Assembly: GCA_964577835.1 (NCBI GenBank)
Contig: CAZOBN010000147.1
Coordinates: 1 to 7,375, forward strand
Origin: CAVVYA01 sp964577835
GTDB lineage: Bacteria > Pseudomonadota > Alphaproteobacteria > SMXQ01
Reading direction: 5' to 3'
Length of the DNA stretch: 7,375 nt
Positions 1 through 5,862 of the stretch are shown one piece after another. The notes beneath the pieces are model-generated. The model had not been told where the DNA came from, ran no database searches, and saw only the letters and a list, made by a program, of their open reading frames with translations. Within the stretch, counting starts at the first letter, position 1, and each line of letters begins with the position of its first letter. The position numbers and the translations under genes are program-made.

Positions 1-83
1 ACGCCATCGCCTCGCTCACCGCCAAGGACAAGAAGAACATCTTCGAGGATAACGCCCGCCGCGTCTTCAACCTGAAGATTTGA
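1..83 (+). CDS. 3' end of an amidohydrolase-2 family enzyme (partial)
   Basis: An open frame enters from the left edge (first full codon at 3) and stops at TGA 81-83. The 26 visible residues end in an 'LTAKDKKNIFEDNARRVFNLKI' type tail, close to the usual C-terminus of amidohydrolase-2 (PF04909) proteins, where a Ser/Thr-Ala-x-Asp-Lys stretch leads into Gly/Asp-Asn-Ala-x-Arg-Leu/Val-Phe-x-Leu. Members are metal-dependent TIM-barrel hydrolases and decarboxylases, including gamma-resorcylate, 5-carboxyvanillate and aminocarboxymuconate-semialdehyde decarboxylases. A role in aromatic-acid breakdown would suit the genes downstream, but that is inference. No catalytic residue is in view, so the family call rests on the tail alone. 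A 54-bp gap separates it from the ABC ATPase, so the two may be co-transcribed. Confidence 0.55.
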   Translation, partial: AIASLTAKDKKNIFEDNARRVFNLKI

Positions 84-137
84 ACCGTCGCCGATTCCGC
101 GTGCCGATCGTAACTGGGTTGATCGAGGATTTGTCTG

Positions 138-1229
138 ATGGATAAGCGGATTTTAAGGCTCGATCACATCGTCAAAAGCTTCGGATCGTTCCGGGCGGTC
201 GACGATCTCTGCCTCGATATCGGCCAGGGCGAGATCTTCGCCCTGCTCGGCCCGAGCGGCTGCGGCAAGTCGACCACGCTGCGTCAGATCGCCGGCCTCG
301 ATCAGCCGGACTCGGGCGAGATCCTGCTGCATGATCGACCGCTGTTCTCGTCCTCGGCGAACGTGTTCGTGCCGGCCCAGAAGCGCAACATGGGCATGGT
401 GTTCCAGTCCTATGCCATCTGGCCGCACCTCACGGTGTTCGAGACGGTCGCCTACCCGTTGCAGGTACGCAATCAGTCCCAGGCCCAGATTCGCGAGGCG
501 GTCACTGCGATCATCCGCCTGGTCGGCCTCGAAGGCGTCGAAAACCGTCCGGCACCCATGCTGAGCGGCGGCCAGCAGCAGCGCGTCGCGCTGGCGCGGT
601 CGCTCGTCTATAAGCCGGACGTGCTGCTGCTCGACGAGCCGTTCAGCAACCTCGACAAGCAATTGCGCGAGCAAATGCGCGGCGAGCTCAAGCTCTTGCA
701 GCGCCGTGTCGGCGTCACGGTTATCCTGGTCACTCACGACCAGGAGGAGGCGCTCAGCCTGTCGGATCGCATCGCCGTGATGAATGCCGGCAAGGTGGAG
801 CAAGTGGGCACGCCGCTCGAGCTCTACGAGCGGCCGGCGACGCCGTTCGTGCGCGATTTCATCGGCCATACCACGCGGATTTCCGCCAAGGTGTCCCAGA
901 TCCTCGACGGCGCGGCGGAGATCAGCATCGGCGACGCCGCGGTGCTGCTGCGCAGCACGTCGCCCGCTTCGCTCGATCATGTCGGCCGGCCCGTCTTAGC
1001 CTGCATCCGGCCCGAGCATATCCGCGTGGGCTCGGCCGCGGCCGGCGCCGACAATGTGGTCGAGGGCACGGTCGAAACCCTGCTGTTCCTCGGCGACCGC
1101 TACGAGTGTTGGCTGCGCATCGGCAACGAGACGGTGGTGGCCTATGCGGCGCGGCGCGAGAGGCTGTCGGAGGGGCAGCGCGTGCCGGTGCAGTTTCCGC
1201 GCGAGGACCTGTCGCTCTGGCCCAATTGA
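138..1229 (+). CDS. ABC transporter ATP-binding protein, polyamine/Fe3+/phosphonate-importer type with TOBE domain
   Basis: This 363-residue cytoplasmic ATPase would energise a binding-protein-dependent importer. The nucleotide-binding domain is complete: Walker A GPSGCGKST at 38-46, Q-loop Gln90 in MVFQSYAIWPHLTV, signature LSGGQQQ at 142-148, Walker B VLLLDEP at 162-168, D-loop SNLD to 173, and switch His200 in VTHDQEEA. A C-terminal extension from about residue 240, with IRPEHIRVG near 290, fits the regulatory TOBE domain of the spermidine/putrescine (PotA), ferric (FbpC) and 2-aminoethylphosphonate ATPases. The Ile-Trp-Pro-His variant after the Q-loop is typical of that group. The ATG at 138 is preceded by GAGGA at 125-129 with an 8-nt spacer. 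No permease or solute-binding gene lies in the window; they are probably to the left. The substrate cannot be read from the ATPase, but its place beside ring-oxygenase genes suggests an organic acid. Confidence 0.93.
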   Translation: MDKRILRLDHIVKSFGSFRAVDDLCLDIGQGEIFALLGPSGCGKSTTLRQIAGLDQPDSGEILLHDRPLFSSSANVFVPAQKRNMGMVFQSYAIWPHLTVFETVAYPLQVRNQSQAQIREAVTAIIRLVGLEGVENRPAPMLSGGQQQRVALARSLVYKPDVLLLDEPFSNLDKQLREQMRGELKLLQRRVGVTVILVTHDQEEALSLSDRIAVMNAGKVEQVGTPLELYERPATPFVRDFIGHTTRISAKVSQILDGAAEISIGDAAVLLRSTSPASLDHVGRPVLACIRPEHIRVGSAAAGADNVVEGTVETLLFLGDRYECWLRIGNETVVAYAARRERLSEGQRVPVQFPREDLSLWPN

Positions 1230-1288
1230 CGGCGCGACGGCACTCGGCCTGACCGAACACCGAAGGACCATACGGTTACGGGGTAAAT

Positions 1289-1304
1289 CTAAACCGCGTT
1301 TTAG
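1289..1304. promoter_or_regulatory. Candidate operator: 16-bp near-perfect palindrome upstream of the oxygenase gene
   Basis: CTAAA-c-CGCG-t-TTTAG is symmetrical about a CGCG centre. Seven of its eight base pairs match; only 1294/1299 fails. It lies in the 116-bp gap between the ABC ATPase and the oxygenase, 42 bp before the oxygenase start, within a local A/T-rich patch that stands out in this GC-rich DNA. Its size and symmetry suit a dimeric repressor or activator site. No T-run follows, so it is unlikely to be a terminator. No regulator gene is in the window and I could not assign a convincing -35/-10 pair, so this is a candidate only. Confidence 0.3.
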
Positions 1305-1345
1305 TTCTTTGTGCCCGCGAGCCCCCTGTTGTTGCGAGGTGAGAC

Positions 1346-2629
1346 ATGACGACTGCGCAAGAAAACAAGCTCCTGACGGAAACCGGTCCCGGCACGCCGG
1401 GCGGCAAGCTGATGCGCCGTTACTGGCAGCCGATCGCCCGGAGCGGCGACGTCCCCGAGGGCGGCGCGCCGATGCCGATCCGCATCTTGAGCGAGGATCT
1501 CGTCCTGTTCCGCGACGAGCAGGGCCGGGTCGGGCTGCTCGGCAAGCATTGCGCGCACCGTTGCGCCGACATCAGCTACGGCCGCATCGAGAACGGCGGA
1601 CTGCGCTGCCTCTATCACGGCTGGCTCTACGACGTGACCGGCAAATGCCTGGAGACTCCGGCCGAGCCGGATGGCAGCCGGCTGAAGGACGACGTGAAGA
1701 TGAAGGCCTATCCGTGCCACGAGGTTTCGGGCCTGATCTTCACCTATATGGGCGAGGGCACGGCGCCGGTCTTCCCGGATTACGAATTCCTCAAGCAGAA
1801 CCCGCTTCACCGCAACGTCAGCAAATACATCGTCGAGTCGAATTGGCTGCAGGCGGTGGAAGGCGACATCGATCCGTCGCACCTGTCCTATCTGCATCGC
1901 CCCGCGAGCCAGGTCGACCGGCGCCAGGTGCCGGGCAGCGACAAATCCGCCGACCAGTTCTACAAAGGCGACCAGCGCCCCACCATCGAATGGGAGCCGA
2001 CCGAGTTCGGTATCCGAATCTACTCGGTGCGCAAGGCGGGCGAGGACAAGAAATATGTGCGCATCACCAATTTCCTGATGCCCAACAAATCGGCGATCGT
2101 CGGCAACGAGGGGCGCATCGGCGAGGGCTATTCGGTCAATTGGCATGTGCCGATCGACGATACGTGCCATCTGCGCTTCGACATCGGCTTCAACCGCAAC
2201 CGTCCGCTCAACAAAGAAATGCACATGAAGAAGATGACGGAGGAGGTGACGCCGGACGGCCATCTCGTGCGTAACCAGCGCAACCGCTATCTGCAGAATC
2301 GCGACGAGATGCAGACCAAGACCTTCACCGGCATGGGCGGCTTCTTCATCGCCCACGATTCCTTCGCGGTCGAGACCCAGGGCCCGGTCCATGACCGGAC
2401 GCGGGAGTATCTGGGCACCACGGACGTCATCATCGTCCAGGCACGCCGGCAGCTTCTCGAAGCGATGGAGGCAATCGAACGAGGCGAGAGGCCGCTGCAC
2501 GAGATCCGGACCGAGTCCGAGAACGACATGTCGGACCTCGTGGTCGTGTCGGAGGTGGTACCCAACAACGTCGATCATCACCAGCTCTGGAAGCAGAAGC
2601 GGCCGCGCGGGCCGGCGGCGGCCGAGTAG
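1346..2629 (+). CDS. Rieske non-haem iron ring-hydroxylating oxygenase, alpha subunit (phthalate 4,5-dioxygenase-like)
   Basis: The 427-residue product fits the large, single-subunit-type oxygenases related to phthalate 4,5-dioxygenase. These insert O2 into an aromatic carboxylate to give a cis-dihydrodiol, or O-demethylate it. The N-terminal Rieske domain carries Cys69-x-His71, then 16 residues, then Cys88-x2-His91, in CAHRCADISYG...LRCLYHGW. The catalytic domain has Glu172-x3-Asp176-x2-His179-x4-His184 in the stretch NWLQAVEGDIDPSHLSYLH. Asp176 would be the bridging Asp between Rieske cluster and mononuclear iron, and His179/His184 the iron ligands. The C-terminal FAVETQGPVHDRTREYLG stretch is also typical of this subgroup. 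The ATG at 1346 has a strong GAGGTGAG at 1336-1343. No ferredoxin or flavin reductase lies nearby, although one is needed for activity. The dehydrogenase follows after 29 bp, so the two are almost certainly one transcript. Exact substrate unknown. Confidence 0.9.
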   Translation: MTTAQENKLLTETGPGTPGGKLMRRYWQPIARSGDVPEGGAPMPIRILSEDLVLFRDEQGRVGLLGKHCAHRCADISYGRIENGGLRCLYHGWLYDVTGKCLETPAEPDGSRLKDDVKMKAYPCHEVSGLIFTYMGEGTAPVFPDYEFLKQNPLHRNVSKYIVESNWLQAVEGDIDPSHLSYLHRPASQVDRRQVPGSDKSADQFYKGDQRPTIEWEPTEFGIRIYSVRKAGEDKKYVRITNFLMPNKSAIVGNEGRIGEGYSVNWHVPIDDTCHLRFDIGFNRNRPLNKEMHMKKMTEEVTPDGHLVRNQRNRYLQNRDEMQTKTFTGMGGFFIAHDSFAVETQGPVHDRTREYLGTTDVIIVQARRQLLEAMEAIERGERPLHEIRTESENDMSDLVVVSEVVPNNVDHHQLWKQKRPRGPAAAE

Positions 2630-2658
2630 GCGGCATCAGAGGGGGCGGGCGTTCACGC

Positions 2659-3876
2659 ATGGCACCGAAGAAAAAGCTCCGCCTGGGATTCATCGGCCTC
2701 GGCCAAGCGACCGCCCATGTCATCGGCGAGTTGCGCCATGCGCCCGACCTGCCGTGGGAGATCGCGGCGGCGGCCGATCCGCGCGGCCACGCCACCGCGG
2801 CGTTTCAGCAGGAATTCGGCGGCCAGGTTTATGCCGACGCGGAAGCGCTGTGCCGCGAATCCGATGTGGACGTGGTCTATATCGCGACTCCGCCCTGGAT
2901 GCATCTCGAGCACACGCTCGCGGCGGCGAAATACGGCAAGCATGTCATCGTCGAGAAACCCATGGCGCTGTCGCTCGCCGATTGCCGCACCATGGTGGAG
3001 GCAGCCAAAAAGGGCGGCATCAAGCTGATGGCGGGCCATACCCACAGCTTCGACGCGCCGATCCGCAAGATCTACGAGCTGGTATCGAGCGGACAGTGCG
3101 GCCCGCTGCGCATGATCAATAGCTGGAACTTCAACGAATTCATGCACCGCCCAAGGCTGCTCTCCGAGCTCGAGGCCAATCACGGGCCGGTGCTCAACCA
3201 GGGGCCCCATCAGGTCGACGTCGTGCGCCAGATCGGCGGCGGACTCGTCAAAAGCGTGCGGGCCACGACGATCCCGGACGGCGTGACCGGCGTCGAGGGC
3301 GGCTACATCGTCTATCTGCAGTTCGAGAGCGGCGTGCCGGCGACCCTGGTCTATGACGGGCGCAGCCTGTTCGACACCGCCGAGCTGTTCTGGTGGTCCG
3401 GAGAGGGCGGTCAGGCGCGCGATCCCGGGTTGAATGCGCGCCGCCGAGCCGCCTATCTCGAACTGGCGAAGCTGCCCAAGGCGGAGCGCCAGAAGCGGCT
3501 CGACGCTGACAAGGAGAAGGGCCGCTATGGCGCCGCCGCGGGCGGCCATGGCAGCAAGCCCTATGGCGACGAGGTGGCGCGCGTTCAGCCGTTCTTCGGC
3601 CTGATCGTGGTGAGCTGCGAGGATGCCACCATCCGGCAATCGCCCCAGGGCCTGCTGGTCTACGGCAACAAGGGCAAGGAAGAACTGACGATCGGTCACG
3701 ACCTGCGCGGCCGGCTCGCCGAGCTCAACGAAATGTACGAGGGTATCGTCGAGGGCCGCCGGGTGTTCCACGACGGTGCCTGGGGCACCGCGACATTGGA
3801 AGTCTGCTTCGCTATCCTGGACTCGGCGAAAACGGGCCAGGAGATCGCGATGCACCATCAGGTCGCGACCGAATGA
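2659..3876 (+). CDS. Gfo/Idh/MocA family NAD(P)-dependent dehydrogenase, dihydroxyphthalate cis-dihydrodiol dehydrogenase-like
   Basis: The 405-residue protein starts straight into a Rossmann fold: KLRLGFIGLGQATAH at 6-20 binds the dinucleotide. EKPMAL at 99-104 has the conserved catalytic-site Lys100, and NQGPHQVD at 180-187 carries the family His184 and Asp187. The late stretch FFGLIVVSCEDATIRQSP, near 310-330, resembles the phthalate-pathway dehydrogenases (Pht4/OphB type), which belong to this fold and oxidise 4,5-dihydro-4,5-dihydroxyphthalate to the catechol. Length (about 410 residues in those enzymes) agrees. Following a phthalate-type oxygenase by only 29 bp, its likely job is to rearomatise the oxygenase product with NAD(P)+. 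The family also includes sugar and inositol dehydrogenases, so the substrate is inferred from context. The start ATG has an AGAGGGGG at 2638-2645, rather distant at 13 nt. Confidence 0.88.
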   Translation: MAPKKKLRLGFIGLGQATAHVIGELRHAPDLPWEIAAAADPRGHATAAFQQEFGGQVYADAEALCRESDVDVVYIATPPWMHLEHTLAAAKYGKHVIVEKPMALSLADCRTMVEAAKKGGIKLMAGHTHSFDAPIRKIYELVSSGQCGPLRMINSWNFNEFMHRPRLLSELEANHGPVLNQGPHQVDVVRQIGGGLVKSVRATTIPDGVTGVEGGYIVYLQFESGVPATLVYDGRSLFDTAELFWWSGEGGQARDPGLNARRRAAYLELAKLPKAERQKRLDADKEKGRYGAAAGGHGSKPYGDEVARVQPFFGLIVVSCEDATIRQSPQGLLVYGNKGKEELTIGHDLRGRLAELNEMYEGIVEGRRVFHDGAWGTATLEVCFAILDSAKTGQEIAMHHQVATE

Positions 3877-3897
3877 TGCGGCATCGCGGACAGAATC

Positions 3898-4045
3898 GCC
3901 CCCACCCATCCTCCCCCATCGAGGGGGAGGAGTCCTACCTGAGCAGGCCCCATACCTATTCCTCACCACCCAGCGGCAGGAGCTCCAACCGAGCGAGCCA
4001 CATATCTGTTCCTCCCCCCTTGTGGGGGAGGTTAGGTGGGGGGTG
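3898..4045. repeat. Palindromic intergenic repeat, copy 1 (internally tandem-duplicated)
   Basis: This fills most of the 264-bp gap between the dehydrogenase and the UbiD gene. The outer ends pair with each other (3898-3917 with 4024-4045, CCCCCACC/GGTGGGGG type). Each end also has its own hairpin: CCTCCCCC-ATCGA-GGGGGAGG at 3910-3930 and CCTCCCCC-CTTGT-GGGGGAGG at 4011-4031. The middle is a tandem repeat: 3928-3963 and 3978-4013 align without gaps at a 50-bp offset with 25 of 36 bases identical. It shares arms, loops and order with the element at 5595-5753, but lacks that copy's TAGTACT outer ends. No protein is evident in it. As RNA it could slow or partly stop transcription between the genes, or protect the upstream mRNA from 3' decay. 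Confidence 0.8.
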
Positions 4046-4089
4046 CGGCGGGGCGGATGCGTGATGGGACGAACGATCGCGGCACAAAC

Positions 4090-4120
4090 GGCGGCGCGCA
4101 TCACCGACGTAAGCGCCGCC
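4090..4120 (+). promoter_or_regulatory. Perfect 8-bp hairpin in the UbiD leader, just upstream of the ribosome-binding site
   Basis: GGCGGCGC at 4090-4097 is fully complementary to GCGCCGCC at 4113-4120, with a 15-nt loop. The stem is all G/C and ends 7 nt before the AAAGGGAGAG ribosome-binding site (4128-4137) of the UbiD gene. It could shape translation or mRNA stability. It has no following T-run, so it is not an intrinsic terminator. In such GC-rich DNA a chance stem is possible. Confidence 0.35.
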
Positions 4121-4140
4121 CATGATGAAAGGGAGAGACG

Positions 4141-5598
4141 ATGACCGTCGAATATCACGACCTGCGAGGTTATGTGGATTTGGTGAAGGCCGGCGGTCAG
4201 TATCTCGAAATCGAGAATGCCGATTGGAATCTCGAAATCGGGGCGCTCACCGAGGCGACCGCCGAGCATATCGCCGATCCGCCGCTCCTGATGTTCGACA
4301 AGATCAAGGGCTATCCCAAGGGATTCCGGGTGATCAGCCTCGGCGTCGCGAGCAAGAAGAACGCGGCGATCTCGATGGGCTTGAATCCCGAGAAGACCAG
4401 GCTCGAGCTGGTGCGCGAACTCGTGCGCACCATCAAGGGCATCAAGCCGCTGCCGCCGCGCTTCGTCAACACCGGTGCCGTCATGGAGAACGCCATGGAG
4501 GGCGACGGCATCGACATGCTGAAATTCCCCTCCCTGATTTCCCATTCGAAGGACGGCGGGCGCTATATCGGCACCGGCGATTCGCTGATCAATGCCGATC
4601 CTGAAAGCGGCTACGTCAATGTCGGCACCTACCGCATGCAGGTGCACGACGAAAACACGCTCGGCCTGTGGATGAGCCCGGGTCAGCAGGGCCGCGAGAT
4701 CTGCCAGCGCTATTGGAAGCAGGGCAAGGCCTGCCCCGTCGTCGCCGTGTTCGGCGGCGATCCTCTGGTGTTCCACAGCTCCTGCGTGAAATTCCCCTGG
4801 GGCAAGTCGGAGCTCGACTATGCCGGCGGCTGGCGCGGCCGGCCGCTCGACGTGATCAAGGGGCCGATCACCGGATTGCCGATTCCGGCCTGGTCCGAAG
4901 TGGCGATCGAGGGCGAAGTGCCGCCGCCCGACGTCGAATCGCGCGAGGAAGGCCCGTTCGGCGAATGGCCCGGCTATTACACCGGCGGCACGCGCGGCAC
5001 CGGCGAGAAGCAGCCGGTTATCAAGATCAAGGCGGTCTATTACCGCAACGATCCGATCCTGCTCAATCAGGCGCCGATGTGGCTCGGCGCGCCGACCCAT
5101 GGCATCTCGCAGCGCGCCGGCCTGGTGTGGGACCAGATCGAAGCGGCCGGCGTGCCCAACGTGACCGGCGTTTATTTCCACACCGGCTATCTGCTGGTGG
5201 TGGCGATCAAGCAAGCTTATGCCGGCCATGCCAAGCAAGCGGCCATGGCGGCGATGAGCTGCGCCGCCGGCGCGCGCAACGGCCGCTATGTGGTGGTGGT
5301 GGACGAGGACATCGATCCGACCAACCTCAAGGAGGTGGTGTGGGCCATGCAGACGCGGGTCGATCCGACCATCGATATCGAGACTGTGGCCAAATGCTGG
5401 AGCACGCCGCTCGATCCGCGCATGCCGCCGGAGAACCGCGCGGCCAAGGATCATACCAACAGCCGGGCGGTGTTCTACGCCGTGCGGCCGTGGGCGTGGC
5501 GCGACCAGTTTCCCGAGGTCAACCGCACCGAGCGCGATCTATTGATGGACGTGATGAACAAATACCGCGACCGGCTGCCTTTCCCGGAGGGACTCTAG
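4141..5598 (+). CDS. UbiD-family prenylated-FMN-dependent (de)carboxylase
   Basis: The 485-residue protein shows the UbiD fold from end to end. UbiD enzymes reversibly remove or add CO2 on aromatic and alpha,beta-unsaturated acids using prenylated FMN made by UbiX. Landmarks, using Aspergillus Fdc1 as I remember it: NVGTYRMQV at 160-168 gives Asn160 (metal) and Arg165 (catalytic), GGDPL at 205-209, SELDYAGGWRG at 223-233 gives the likely metal ligand Glu224, and EGPFGEWPGYY at 270-280 gives the catalytic pair Glu270/Glu275. VVVVDEDIDP lies near 384-393. Where relatives have Gln-His or Lys-His after SPG, this protein reads SPGQQGR (179-185), so Gln183 seems to replace the metal-binding His. 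The ATG at 4141 follows GGGAG at 4131-4135 with a 5-nt spacer. The stop codon TAG lies inside the terminal repeat of the element at 5595-5753. By context it would decarboxylate the diol-acid made by the two upstream enzymes; UbiX is not in the window. Confidence 0.9.
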   Translation: MTVEYHDLRGYVDLVKAGGQYLEIENADWNLEIGALTEATAEHIADPPLLMFDKIKGYPKGFRVISLGVASKKNAAISMGLNPEKTRLELVRELVRTIKGIKPLPPRFVNTGAVMENAMEGDGIDMLKFPSLISHSKDGGRYIGTGDSLINADPESGYVNVGTYRMQVHDENTLGLWMSPGQQGREICQRYWKQGKACPVVAVFGGDPLVFHSSCVKFPWGKSELDYAGGWRGRPLDVIKGPITGLPIPAWSEVAIEGEVPPPDVESREEGPFGEWPGYYTGGTRGTGEKQPVIKIKAVYYRNDPILLNQAPMWLGAPTHGISQRAGLVWDQIEAAGVPNVTGVYFHTGYLLVVAIKQAYAGHAKQAAMAAMSCAAGARNGRYVVVVDEDIDPTNLKEVVWAMQTRVDPTIDIETVAKCWSTPLDPRMPPENRAAKDHTNSRAVFYAVRPWAWRDQFPEVNRTERDLLMDVMNKYRDRLPFPEGL

Positions 5599-5753
5599 TA
5601 CTGGCTATCATTGAAGCAAGAGTCACCCCCACCCCGGCCCTCCCCCATCGAGGGGGAGGGGAGGTTATCGAGCAACATTGCGAATCCCCTCCACCCTTGT
5701 GGGGGAGGGTTAGGGTGGGGGGTGACGCGGGCATCGGTGATTCCGAGTACTAG
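5595..5753. mobile_element. MITE-like palindromic element, copy 2, with long imperfect terminal inverted repeats
   Basis: The left arm 5595-5646 and right arm 5701-5753 are inverted copies. They share the outer 8 bp CTAGTACT/AGTACTAG exactly, match at 24 of 33 bases over the outer 33 without gaps, then continue as GTCACCCCC-ACCC...CCCTCCCCC. The inner left hairpin is CCCTCCCCC-ATCGA-GGGGGAGGG (5638-5660); the inner right one has loop CTTGT and one mismatch (5688-5708). The element is 159 bp, non-coding and almost wholly palindromic. The outermost CTAG on both sides is compatible with a TA target duplication, as made by IS630/Tc1-mariner transposases, which would make it a MITE; that origin is inference. 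It occupies the junction between two convergent genes and overlaps the UbiD stop codon. Confidence 0.75.
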
Positions 5754-5758
5754 GCCCG

Positions 5759-5794
5759 AAAAAACACCGTCCCGGCTTAAGCAGCCGGACGGTG
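5759..5794 (-). terminator. Intrinsic (Rho-independent) terminator of the minus-strand secreted-protein unit
   Basis: Read on the minus strand, CACCGTCCGGCT (5794-5783) pairs with AGCCGGGACGGTG (5777-5765) with a single bulged base and a 5-nt loop, followed at once by six T (complement of A5759-5764). This is a textbook intrinsic terminator, starting 69 nt after the stop codon of the gene at 5863-6504. There is no T-run on the plus-strand side, so it works in one direction only. Confidence 0.88.
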
Positions 5795-5862
5795 AGACAC
5801 ATTCCCACTTGGTCAGTGGTCGTTGCGCGCGGATACCGCCGCGCATCCCTTCCCGTGGTGCG

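Noticed and set aside
1054..2274. A 406-codon plus-strand frame bridging the ABC ATPase and the oxygenase
   Set aside because: Out of frame with both real genes, Arg-rich, no ribosome-binding site or domain.
1301..2581. A 426-codon minus-strand open frame opposite the oxygenase
   Set aside because: Antisense shadow of a gene with complete Rieske and iron-site motifs; no recognisable domain.
3898..4045. Repeats here considered as a CRISPR array
   Set aside because: Only two imperfect units with inverted rather than evenly spaced direct repeats, and no cas genes; it is a palindromic intergenic repeat.
5312..5370. The duplicated TCGATCCGACC inside the intact UbiD gene considered as a mobile-element target duplication
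   Set aside because: The 48 bp between the repeats encode ordinary conserved UbiD sequence, so it is a coding coincidence (Asp-Pro-Thr twice), relevant only as the likely deletion substrate in the relic.
2653..5454. A 933-codon open frame on the minus strand across the dehydrogenase and UbiD genes
   Set aside because: It mirrors the codon positions of two well-supported plus-strand genes, reads through a non-coding repeat, has Arg/His/Ala-rich content without any domain, and is a usual by-product of GC-rich coding DNA.
5806..5844. Small stems (CCACT/AGTGG and a GCGCG-rich one) between the terminator and the secreted-protein stop codon
   Set aside because: Short or bulged, no T-run, and expected by chance in GC-rich DNA; the terminator at 5759-5794 explains transcript ending.
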